Origin: Anthoceros angustus
Lineage: Eukaryota > Streptophyta > Anthocerotopsida > Anthocerotales > Anthocerotaceae
Reading direction: 5' to 3'
DNA: 64,000 bases
NCBI GenBank assembly: GCA_010909165.1
Contig: VJWM01000119.1
Coordinates: 620,001-684,000 of the forward strand
Shown here: positions 56,101-64,000 of the stretch, piece after piece
Position numbering within the stretch: position 1 is the first letter of the stretch
How the letters are laid out: the number at the start of each line of letters is the position of its first letter
Translations under genes and position numbers: made by a program
The notes under the pieces: generated by a model
Told to the model about the DNA's origin: nothing
The model's input: only the letters and a program-made list of their open reading frames with translations
Database searches by the model: none

Positions 56101-56636
56101 GCTCCAACGGCCTCGGTGAGCTTCCCCTGCTGACATAACGTGCTCACGGCTACAGCCCCTGCGACGCCCATGTCCGATACTGCACCTACGTCAGGTATAT
56201 CTGAAGAGCTCGACTTGGAAGGAGAGGGAACATGACCCATCTGCATATCCAAAGATACGAGCTCCTCATCCACCCAAGCGGGCTTGAACATGCTGTTTAA
56301 CCAGAGGACATCGTCGGACCCCTTGCGCCGGAAGTCAGGCGAACGAGAGCTCCTCTTGCCTCGCCTGTTATCCCACCACATGGCAGGGTCCAGAAAAAAT
56401 TGTCGCCACAGAAGCTCCTGCTGCTGCTCCCTCCGATCAGCAACGTTGGAAATTCCTTCCCCAGCCGTCCATTTGCTGGGAAGTGCTGGGTTCCTTACAC
56501 TGCTGCACCTGGAGGCTTGTTTGCTTGCCACCGGCTGGCTCCCTACGGCGAGGTGAGCCAGAGCTCCTCCTTGAATCGTTGTACACCCACCAATTTTTTG
56601 GGCCGACAATGGTTCCGGTTGCCATACTGTGGCCAT
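53115..56636 (-). CDS. Large PPR protein with DYW:KP domain and N-terminal PDF motif
   Basis: The best-preserved cluster member: 1173 residues from the ATG at 56636 (MATVWQPEP; the frame from 56684 begins with TTG). Residues about 1-70 are a leader rich in Ser/Arg/Gln. The PDF motif covers about 75-125, with WWDNR at 87-91 and PDF at 100-102. After a linker there are about seven S motifs (LVDMYAKCGELEDARRVFDSLATKD) and matching P and L motifs in modules of about 101 residues, then P2-L2-S2, E1 and E2. The PG-box position is NKKPGVAGIEV. The deaminase keeps HAE and CSDCH and ends CSCNGRP at the TGA 53115-53117. Each P motif has one residue more than usual before its last position. Predicted role: site-specific organellar editing, probably U-to-C. 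Single exon, no defect seen. It shares a promoter region with the plus-strand paralogue at 57128. Confidence 0.94.
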   Translation of the reverse strand: MATVWQPEPLSAQKIGGCTTIQGGALAHLAVGSQPVASKQASRCSSVRNPALPSKWTAGEGISNVADRREQQQELLWRQFFLDPAMWWDNRRGKRSSRSPDFRRKGSDDVLWLNSMFKPAWVDEELVSLDMQMGHVPSPSKSSSSDIPDVGAVSDMGVAGAVAVSTLCQQGKLTEAVGALESLAQTECSISQSLLYTVLKLCAASKDLVVGRRVHDLTVKLGYESNTYLGNHILRMYANAGRLQEAMDVFTRVGKPDAFMWFSIISAHSKHGKPNEAIRLYHEMRSSGVKADAHVFVAALQACAVAADLPSGKRVHSDMLKSDIPPNLHIGNSLVDMYAKCGELEDARRVFDSLVTKDVVTWTALLAGYANHGLGQEALVLYGQMEQEGLIVGNHVTFAFLLKACASTGALQKGKQLHSQIVERGQLDNALVGSCLVDMYAKCGELEEARRVFDSLATKNVVTWTALIAGYANQGLGREALVLYGQMEQEGLIVPDEVTFACLLKACASAAALNKGQQLHSQINERGLLNNILVGTCLVDMYAKCGELEVARSVFDSLPTKDVVTWTALIAGYAQHGLGEDALVLYGQMEQEGLIVGNHFTFACLLKACASTGALQKGRQLHSQIVERGQLGNVLVGACLVDMYAKCGELEDARRVFDSLATKDVVTWTALIGGYAQQGLGQEALILYGQMEQEGVNVADEVTFACVLKACASAGAVQMGRQLHSQIVEKGHLDNILVGNCLVDMYAKCGELEDARQVFDHLATKNVVTWNSLMSGYVQQGLSQEALALYGQMEEDALIVADEVTFACLLKACASAGALQKGRQLHSLIEEKGQLDNILVGNCLVDMYGKCGELEDARRVFDSLSTKDVVTWTALISGCGICDEGHKALACFEEMLAAGIQPDEATFTCLLGACSHEGLVNEGREYFDSMVKQHGIKPAVEHYNCMIDLLGRAGHLDEAENMLLSCGSQSNVVGLTSLLNACKNHGDIEKAARCFESLVRLEPQGASSYVLMANAYADAGRWTEVDRIETQRMAAGANKKPGVAGIEVKRQVHTFVVGENRDDEIALKAESTNARLKQEGGHVPHTKLVLKPLSEKEKEDALCGHAEKLALAFGLLNTPSGTPLVVTKNLRMCSDCHSSTQIMSRVEKRNIVVRDGYRVHRFADGCCSCNGRP

Positions 56637-57127
56637 CCTACAGGCACTGGTCTTGGAAATGACACTGCACAACAAGCTGTGCAAGCCGCAAAAGGATGCC
56701 TACGTACTGTGCATGACGACACCAACTTGAGATCCCTTCAGATAAAATCCAGGAATATCTGAACATATGGAATGCACGGATCGCCCCATCAGCTTCTTCG
56801 ATTCCTTCGGGGAAATCTCAAGCGAAATGGTGTACAGTGTACATACACCGAACGGAGTAGATACGCGAACAACGCTCGAGATCTGCCTCTGACTACAATA
56901 TTATGTATGCATTGGCACTTCATGTCTCAACACAAGTTTACACCAAATCATCCCAACCATCCTCATCCCCTCGTGATCCTTGACCCGCCTTTCTCAGCGT
57001 GTTTGATCTATGTTTTGTATACTTATTTGCCATTCGTGAACCATCTGCACTGCGTCTCTGATGGTGGTATGGTCATGTATAGCACTTCGGAATCCTGCCT
57101 CCGCCTGCATAGCTAGTTGTGGGCAAG
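56637..57127. promoter_or_regulatory. Shared region between divergent PPR genes
   Basis: 491 bases separate the two divergent start codons (56636 minus, 57128 plus). Any promoters of the two genes must lie here or in the leader regions. No core element is convincing by eye. Confidence 0.5.
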
Positions 57128-57793
57128 ATGGGCATAGTAGGCCAACCGGATCGATTGTGGACCCAACAAATTGGTGGGTGTACAGAGATTCTACGAGTAG
57201 CCCCCCACACCTCAGGGAGTCAACCGCTGGTAAACAACCCAGCCTCCAGGTGCAGTAGTGTAAGGAATCGAGCACTTCCGAGAAAATGGATGCCCGGGGA
57301 AGGATATGGTGGTCGGCAGGACCAAGAGCGGGAACAAGAGCTCTTGTGGCGACAATTTTCTATGAAGCCTGCCATGCTGTGGGATAGTCGGCGAGGTAAG
57401 AAAAGCTCTTGTTCCCCTGACTTCCGGCGTAAGGGCTCTGGCGAGTTCCTCCGGTTAAACAACATGTGGAAGCCAGCTTGGGTGGATGAGCAGCTGGTTT
57501 CTTTGGATATGCAGATGGGTTGTAGTGTCTCTACTTTCAAGTCGATTTCCCCGAATAAGCCTGAGCCAGGCAGGCGTGCAGGATCGGAATTTGGCGTCCT
57601 AACGGCTTTAACTGTGAGCACGTTATGTCAGCAGGAGAAGCTCACTGAGGCCGTTGGTGCCCTGGAATCTCTGGCGCAGTCAGGCTCTCCTATTTCTGAG
57701 TCTCTTTTTTATACCGTGCTGAAGCTGTGTGCAGCTAAGAAGGATCTGGCTGTGGGCCGACGAGTTCATGATCTCACTGTCAAACTTGGGTAA
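57128..57793 (+). CDS. PPR-DYW:KP protein, N-terminal part (copy 1), then frameshift
   Basis: The ATG at 57128 (MGIVGQPDRLW) aligns with the starts of the other family members. Order: leader, PDF motif in a changed form (FSMKPAMLWDSR, SPDFRRKGS, WKPAWVDEQLVSL), linker and the first PPR-like motifs (ISESLFYTVLKLCAAKKDLAVGRRVHDLTVKLG). At about 57790, CTTGGGTAAGTC stands where the second copy has CTTGGATTTGAATC, so the frame stops. More of the same protein follows out of frame to 58035, then the duplicated block begins. The continuation of this protein is the frame ending at 61798. Confidence 0.8.
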   Translation: MGIVGQPDRLWTQQIGGCTEILRVAPHTSGSQPLVNNPASRCSSVRNRALPRKWMPGEGYGGRQDQEREQELLWRQFSMKPAMLWDSRRGKKSSCSPDFRRKGSGEFLRLNNMWKPAWVDEQLVSLDMQMGCSVSTFKSISPNKPEPGRRAGSEFGVLTALTVSTLCQQEKLTEAVGALESLAQSGSPISESLFYTVLKLCAAKKDLAVGRRVHDLTVKLG

Positions 57794-59447
57794 GTCAAAT
57801 ACATACTTGGGGAACCATATTTTGCGCATGTATGCATCTGGAGGTAGGCTACAGGAGGCCATGGATGTGTTCACCAGGGTGGGAAACCAGATGTCTTCAT
57901 GTGGTTTTCCGTAATTTCTGCACATGCTAAACATGGGAAACCGATTGAGGCCATTCAACTGTACCATGAGATGCGTAGCTCAGGTGTGAAAGCGAATGCT
58001 CATATCTTTGGAGCAGCCCTTCAAGCTTGTGCATTTGCTGCGACTTGGAAGGAGAGGAACATGACCCATCTGCATATCCAAAGATACGAGCTCCTCATCC
58101 ACCCAAGCTGGCTTGAACATGCTGTTTAACCAGAGGACATCGTCGGACCCCTTACGCCGGAAGTCAGGCGAACGAGCTCTCTTGCCTCGCCTGTTATCCC
58201 ACCACATGGCAGGGTCCAGAAAAATTGTCGCCACAGAAGCTCCTGCTGCTCCTCCGATCAGCGGAAATTCCTTCCCCAGCCGTCCATTTGCTGAAGTGCT
58301 GGGTTACACTGCTGCACCTGGAGGCTTGTTTGCTTGCCACCGGCTGGCTCCTACGGCGAGGTGAGCCAGAGCTCCTCATGAATCGTTGTACACCCACCAA
58401 TTTTTGGGCCGACAATGGTCCGGTTGCCATACTGTGGCCATCCTACAGGCACTGGTCTTGGAAATGACACTGCACAACAAGCTGTGCAAGCCGCAGGATG
58501 CCTACGTACTGTGCATGACGACACCAACTTGAGATCCCTTCAGATAAAATCCAGGAATATCTGAACATATGGAATGCACGGATCGCCCCATCAGCTTCTT
58601 CGATTCCTTCGGGAAATCTCAAGCGAAATGGTGTACAGTGTACATACACCGAACAGGTAGATACGCGAACAACGCTCGAGATCTGCCTCTGACTACAATA
58701 TTATGTATGCATTGGCACTTCATGTCTCAACACAAGTTTACACCAAATCATCCCAACCATCCTCATCCCTCGTGATCCTTGACCCGCCTTTCTCAGCGTG
58801 TTTGATCTATGTTTTGTATACTTATTTGCCATTCGTGAACCATCTGCACTGCGTCTCTGATGGTGGTATGGTCATGTATAGCACTTCGAATCCTGCCTCC
58901 GCCTGCATAGCTAGTTGTGGGCAAGATGGGCATAGTAGGCCAACCGGATCGATTGTGGACCCAACAAATTGGTGGGTGTACAGAGATTCTACAATGTACC
59001 TCAGGAGTCAACCGCTGGTAAACAACCCAGCCTCAGGTGCAGCAGTGTAAGGAATCGAGCACTTCCGAGAAAATGGATGGGGAAGGATATGGTGGTCAGC
59101 AGGACCAAGAGCAGGAACAAGAGCTCTTGTGGCGACAATTTTCTATGAAGCCTGCCATGCTGTGGGATAGTCGGCGAGGTAAGAAAGCTCTTGTTCCCTG
59201 ACTTCCGGCGTAAGGGTCTCGGCGAGGTCCTGGTTAAACAACATGTAAGCCAGCTTGGGTGGATGAGCAGCTGGTTTCTTTGGATATGCAGATGGGTCAT
59301 GGTGCTCTACTTTCAAGTCGATTTCCCGATAAGCCTGAGCCAGGCAGGCGTGCAGGATCGGAATGGCGTCCTAACGGCTAACTGTGAGCACGTTATGTCA
59401 GCAGGGAAGCTCACTGAGGCCGTTGGTGCCCTGGAATCTCTGGCAGA

Positions 59448-61798
59448 CAGACTCTCCTATTTCTGAGTCTCTTTTTTATACCGTGCTGAAGCTGTGTGCA
59501 GCTAAGAAGGATCTGGCTGTGGGCCGACGAGTTCATGATCTCACTGTCAAACTTGGATTTGAATCAAATACATACTTGGGGAACCATATTTTGCGCATGT
59601 ATGCATCTGGAGGTAGGATACAGGAGGCCATGGATGTTTTCACCAGAGTGGGTAAACCAGATGTCTTCATGTGGTTTTCCGTAATCTCTGCACATGCTAA
59701 ACATGGGAAACCGATTGAGGCCATTCAACTGTACCATGAGATGCGTAGCTCAGGTGTGAAAGCGAATGCTCATATCTTTGGAGCAGCCCTTCAAGCTTGT
59801 GCATTTGCTACGGATGTAAAGTCTGGCAGAGAAGTCCACTGTGATGTGTTGAACAGTGGCATGCCTCCTAGCTTGTTTGTTGGCAACTGCTTGGTGGACA
59901 TGTATGTAAAATGTGGCGAACTAGAGGATGCACGCAGTGTTTTTGACAGCTTGGCCACAAAAAATGTGGTTACATGGACGGCTCTTATAGCTGGTTATGC
60001 AAATCATGGGCTCGGTCAAGAGGCGCTTGTTCTGCATGGACAAATGGAGCAGCAGGGCCTGATTGTGGGCAACGATGTTACTGTCGCTTGTCTTTTGAAG
60101 GCATGTGCAAGTGCTGGTGCCTTACAAAAGGGCAGGCAGCTCCACTCACAGATAGTGGAAAGAAAACAGCTAGATAACATAATCGTGGCCAACTGCCTTG
60201 TCGACATGTATGCAAAGTGTGGGGAACTGGGAGATGCACGCAGGGTTTTTGAAAGCTTGGCCACAAAGGATGTGGTGACATGGAATGCCCTTATAGCTGG
60301 GTATGCCAATCATGGACTGGGCCAAGAGGCGCTTGCTCTGTACGGGCGAATGAAACAGCATGGCTTGATTGTGGGTAACCATGTTACTTTTGCTTGCCTT
60401 CTGAAGGCCTGTGGAAGCGTTGGTGCCTTACAGAAGGGTAAGCAGCTGCACTTACAGATTGTGGAAGGCGGACACCTAGGTAACATAATTCTGGGCAACT
60501 GTCTGGTGGATATGTATGTAAAATGTGGGGAATTGGAAGATGCACGCCAGGTTTTTGACAGCTTAGCCACAAAGGATGTAGTGACATGGACGGCGCTTAT
60601 ATCTGGGTATGCAAATGAAGCTCGTGGTACAGAGGCGCTTTTTCTGTATGGACAACTGGAGAAGGAGGGCCTTATTGTGGCTGACGAGGTTACTGTTGCA
60701 TGTCTTTTGAAGGCCTGTGCAAGCGCAGGTGCCTTACAGAAGGGCAGGCAGCTGCACTCACAGATTGTGGAAAGAGGACAGCTAGATAACATAATGGTGG
60801 GTACTTGCTTGGTGGACATGTACGCTAAGTGTGGGGAACTGGAAGATGCACGCAGGGTTTTTGACAGTTTGGCCACAAAAAATGTGGTGACATGGAATGC
60901 CCTGATAGCTGGTTGTGGTAGTTGTGATGAAGGTTCCAATGCACTAGCTTGTTTTGAGGAGATGTTAACTGCCGGTATTCAGCCGAATGATGCTACTTTT
61001 ACTTGCCTTTTAGCAGCATGCAGCCACGAGGGACTGGTGAGTGAGGGTCGCCAGCACTTTGATTCCATGCTTGAGAGCCATGGCATCAAACCTGGGATTG
61101 AGCATTACAATTGCATGGTTGATCTTCTTGGGCGTGCAGGCCATTTAGATGATGCAGAGAACATGCTATTATCATGTGAGAGCCAAAACAATGTTGTGGG
61201 GTTGACGTCCTTGCTGAATGCCTGCCGAAGTCACGGGGATCTAGATCGGGCAAGGCGGTGTTTTGAAAGCCTTGTTAGCCTGGAGCCTCAGGGTGCATCC
61301 TCATATGTCCTCATGGCCAATGCCTATGCAGATGCGGGTAGGTGGTCTGATGTAGATAGGATTGAAACACAGAGAATGGTAGCAGGAGCTAACAAGAAAC
61401 CTGCAGTGGCGGGCATTGAGGTGAAGAACCAGGTACATACATTTGTTGTGGGAGAAAACAGACATGACATTGCTCTGAAGGTAGAGATCACAAATGCACG
61501 TCTGAAGCAAGATGGGGGCCATGTACCGCACACAAAGTTGGTGCTGAAGCCACTGTCTGAGAAGGAGAAGGAAGATGCGCTTTGTGGGCATGCTGAGAAG
61601 CTAGCTTTGGCGTTCGGTCTCTTGAACACTCCAAGTGGTACCCCTCTGGTGGTAACGAAGAATCTACGGATGTGTAGTGACTGCCACAGTTCCACGGAGA
61701 TCATGTCAAGGGTTGAGAAGAGAGACATTGTTGTAAGGGATGGGTACCGTGTGCATCGATTCGCAGCTGGTTGTTGCAGTTGTAAGGGTCGACCGTGA
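59448..61798 (+). CDS. PPR-DYW:KP protein, main and C-terminal part
   Basis: Continuation of the gene that starts at 57128. The open frame reaches back to 59384, but its first codons are out of frame with the family; matching sequence starts near 59448 (SPISESLFYTVLKLC). Modules: S and P motifs from TYLGNHILRMYA, LVDMYVKCGELEDARSVFDSL and VVTWTALIAGYANHGLGQEAL through four full P-L-S rounds; P2 with GCGSCDEGSNALACF; S2 HYNCMVDLLGRAG; E1/E2; KP motif NKKPAVAGIEV; deaminase with HAE and CSDCH; end CSCKGRP, TGA 61796-61798. If the 58041-59810 block is an assembly artefact, 57128-61798 is one gene of roughly 960 codons. Confidence 0.88.
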
Positions 61799-63476
61799 GG
61801 AAAGAAAAAAAGAGCAGCCAATGTTTAGCAGGGTGAAATATCGCATGTGGGAGTGAGGGCAAGAATCAGCAGTGAGGTTCAAGAGGCAGTGGGTCCTGTA
61901 AGCCAGGGGACTGCGCTATAGGTATGATGTGAATTTCAGTTGGCGTGAGGTTTGATGTGAACTGTATGTGTTATGCGTGTCTCCAAGTTGTTGGGGACAT
62001 GATGGAGAGTGGCTAGCAGGCTGTTGCTGCTCCGAGGTGTGCCTGCGCTGAGTACGCTCCCATATCCTGCTGGGATCGCCCGGGATGACCTAATTCTGGT
62101 TGAACTGTGGCAGGGGGAGAGGAACCTTGGGCTGCATTTTGGTGATAATTTTTTGTTGGTCTCCTGTCAAGGAGCAAGACTGGGTGCGGGAGTTCCACGA
62201 CCTCCAGGACTTCTTGCTGGCTTGTCAAAGGTAGTGCTTTCTGTCTGCTCTGATCCAAATGGTGGAGTTAGAGGGAACGTAGCAGAACGCGTCCATGGGC
62301 CTTGGGTGGATGGACAATCACGCTCATTTTTCGGAAAGTCAAGGTAAGGCACAAGGGAAATTCTTGGGAGTGGATGTGAAAGAATAGGTATGTCTTTGCT
62401 TCGCAGCGCAGACCTGATAGATATGAGGCACTCTGGCTACTATCGTTTATAGGTGAAGGATATCATTGAGAGTGATGATGAACTAGTCAGTACTCCGCAG
62501 GTGCAAATGTTGTATGTGGGAGTCCGTGAAGAACAGCGGTCGGTTCTTACAGGAGATGGCCCTTGGCTGTTAATGATATAAGTCTGCAAGCACGAAGAGA
62601 AGTCGAGGAATTAGCTACCAAATTTTCATCACGAGCTCTCTCTCGTCCTCTAAAACAGATCCTGAGTTTGTAGATCGGAGATCCAAGAAGGTCTGACACG
62701 AGGTTCTCGACTTCATTCCTGCACTGACGCGCAGGCCACCAATTTCTGAATGTCTTGGAGTCTAATTACATCACGATAAACAGATCTCCGGATCTGAAAG
62801 CAGATACCGAGATTTGATTCAAGAAGCTCGGAAGCCATGGCAGTCAGCTAAATCGGCTCCGGATCATGGAAGTCTCAGCATTAACACAATTTCCAGATCC
62901 ACCAGCAGCAAGCAAGCTGGGAGGGAAAGCGAAACACGCTGAATTTGCCATGAGCACGAGTTTGCCGGAACGGAGAAAACTGATGACTCTCTATCTGGAT
63001 GTTACGGTGCGTCCGATGCGCAGAGAGGTAATGCGGGCAGATGCTGTCATTACAATCCAATCCAGAGTTTTTTTTCACCTGAAACAGGTACCAAGTTTCA
63101 AAATCCAATGTGCATCACAGCTGCGCTCACAGAAATTTGCCTTGACAGCATCAATCTCTTTACCTCGATAGCATCAATCTCCAATTTCCAATTGCACTTG
63201 CATCAGGAACTCCCAAAGCCCTTTTCTTCCCTGCGCAGGGTACGAACTGAAAAGCCACCACAGGTACATGCACACTGTATGCGGACAAGCTGAAAAACAT
63301 TAACATTGACAGTCAATAGAAACTTCGCAACTTCATTGATCAGTCAATAAGCTCATGACCTGGTCAGTGTAGAGATCAGATGTCAAGCATCAGAGTTGAT
63401 ATTAAAACCTAGCAGAAGAAAAGTTCTCTCTGCTCTCAAGCTTTTCAGCATCATTTCTGATAGTTCTTGTTTGTTC
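61799..63476. other. Intergenic between convergent PPR genes, no gene supported
   Basis: One plus-strand frame (about 62009-62347) is open but shows no known motif and starts with GTG. The rest is mixed sequence, probably the 3' flanks of the two convergent PPR genes. Confidence 0.45.
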
Positions 63477-64000
63477 TCATGGTCGACCCTGACAACTGCA
63501 AGAACCAGCTGCAAATCGATGCACACGGTACCCATCCCTTACAACAATGTCCCTCTTCTCCACCCTTGACATGATCTCCGTGGAACTGTGGCAGTCGCTG
63601 CACATGCGTAGATTCTTTGTTACCAACAGAGGTGTGCCACTTGGAGTGTTCAAGAGACCAAACGCCAGAGCTAACTTCTCTGCATGTCCGCAAAGCATTT
63701 CTTCCTTTTCCTCCTCAGACAGTGGCTTCAAAACCAACTTTGTATGTGGTATGTGGCCCCCTTCCTGCTTCAGACGTGAATTCATGCCCTCTACCTCGAG
63801 GGAAATCTTATCTTTGTTTTCTCCCACCACAAATGTATGTATCTGCTTCTTCACCTCAATGCCCGCCATTGCAGGTTTCTTGTAAGCTCCTGCAACTAAT
63901 CTCTGCGTTTCAATCCTGTTCACATCGGTCCACCTACCTGCATCTGCATACGCATTGGCCATGAGAACATATGCAGATGCACTCTGAGGCTCCAGTCTAA
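63477..64000 (-). CDS. PPR-DYW:KP protein, C-terminal end, cut by window edge
   Basis: The frame stays open to the window end (RLEPQSASAYVLMANAYADAG...). Visible: the end of E1/E2, the KP motif YKKPAMAGIEVKKQ, the zinc-binding deaminase with HAE and CSDCH, and the end CSCQGRP with TGA at 63477-63479. The upstream part (PPR modules, N-terminus) lies beyond the window. Sequence is slightly more diverged from the other four than they are from each other. Confidence 0.9.
   Translation of the reverse strand, partial: RLEPQSASAYVLMANAYADAGRWTDVNRIETQRLVAGAYKKPAMAGIEVKKQIHTFVVGENKDKISLEVEGMNSRLKQEGGHIPHTKLVLKPLSEEEKEEMLCGHAEKLALAFGLLNTPSGTPLLVTKNLRMCSDCHSSTEIMSRVEKRDIVVRDGYRVHRFAAGSCSCQGRP

Larger units (their letters stand above)
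56212..59810. repeat. 1.8-kb direct duplication, second copy deletion-rich
   Basis: 56212-58040 and 58041-59810 are successive copies covering the N-terminus of the minus-strand gene, the shared promoter and the N-terminus of the plus-strand gene. The junction is at about 58040 (GCATTTGCTGC then GACTTGGAAGGAGAGG). Copy 2 lacks dozens of single bases and short runs that are present in copy 1 (for example GGGAAATCTC to GGAAATCTC, and the loss of several bases in the CCTCCGATCAGCAACGTTGG stretch). Confidence 0.9.

Noticed and set aside
62009-62347. 112-codon plus-strand frame between the last two PPR genes
   Set aside because: Starts with GTG, has no recognisable motif or homologue that I know, and is probably chance.
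46555-64000. Reading these PPR proteins as ordinary C-to-U (canonical DYW) editing factors
   Set aside because: The PG box is replaced by KP.VAGIEV and the terminal DYW by GRP in every member, which places them in the KP class.

Overview
This 64 kb window is nuclear DNA of a land plant, most likely a seed-free plant. Most PPR genes have one long intronless reading frame, several end in a rare variant of the DYW RNA-editing domain, and one gene (EGY3) is split by nine short introns. The DYW variant (KP in place of the PG box, C-terminal GRP in place of DYW) is known from hornworts, ferns and some lycophytes, plants whose organelles also undergo U-to-C editing. Moderate gene density and near 50% GC in genic DNA make a hornwort my best guess, but this is inference.

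Layout. 0-1.3 kb: 3' part of a UDP-glucuronate 4-epimerase gene (+). 2.4-3.2 kb: an EID1-like F-box gene (-). 6.7-7.6 kb: an aldo/keto reductase (-). 10.7-13.3 kb: a ten-exon gene for the plastid S2P-family protein EGY3 (+). 13.9-16.5 kb: an intact PPR-DYW:KP gene (-). 18-23.7 kb: decayed LINE pieces, dispersed repeats and PPR relics. 23.9-25.1 kb: an F-box/kelch-like gene (+). 25.4-32.1 kb: a long PPR gene with a PGxSWW motif but no deaminase domain (-), with broken relatives on both sides. 32.6-46 kb: repeat-rich DNA with a Copia relic, a 706-base A/G-only tract, degenerate satellites, a roughly 1.47 kb inverted-repeat element, a broken Harbinger transposase, minisatellites and one poorly resolved multi-exon gene. 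46.5-64 kb: a cluster of four further PPR-DYW:KP loci. One is complete, two are interrupted by frameshifts or a duplicated block, and one is cut by the window edge.

Functional theme. The PPR proteins would enter mitochondria or plastids, bind organellar transcripts through their P-L-S repeats and edit single bases with the C-terminal deaminase. The KP type is the candidate U-to-C editor. All KP loci with a visible N-terminus also carry a block that matches the PDF motif of organellar single-stranded-DNA-binding proteins (OSB). Fusion of a PDF motif to a PPR-DYW:KP editing factor is the most unusual architecture I see here.

Caution on assembly. Three places hold direct duplications in which one copy carries many small deletions. 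These look more like uncorrected long-read sequence than biology, and two of the 'broken' PPR genes may be intact in the living genome.
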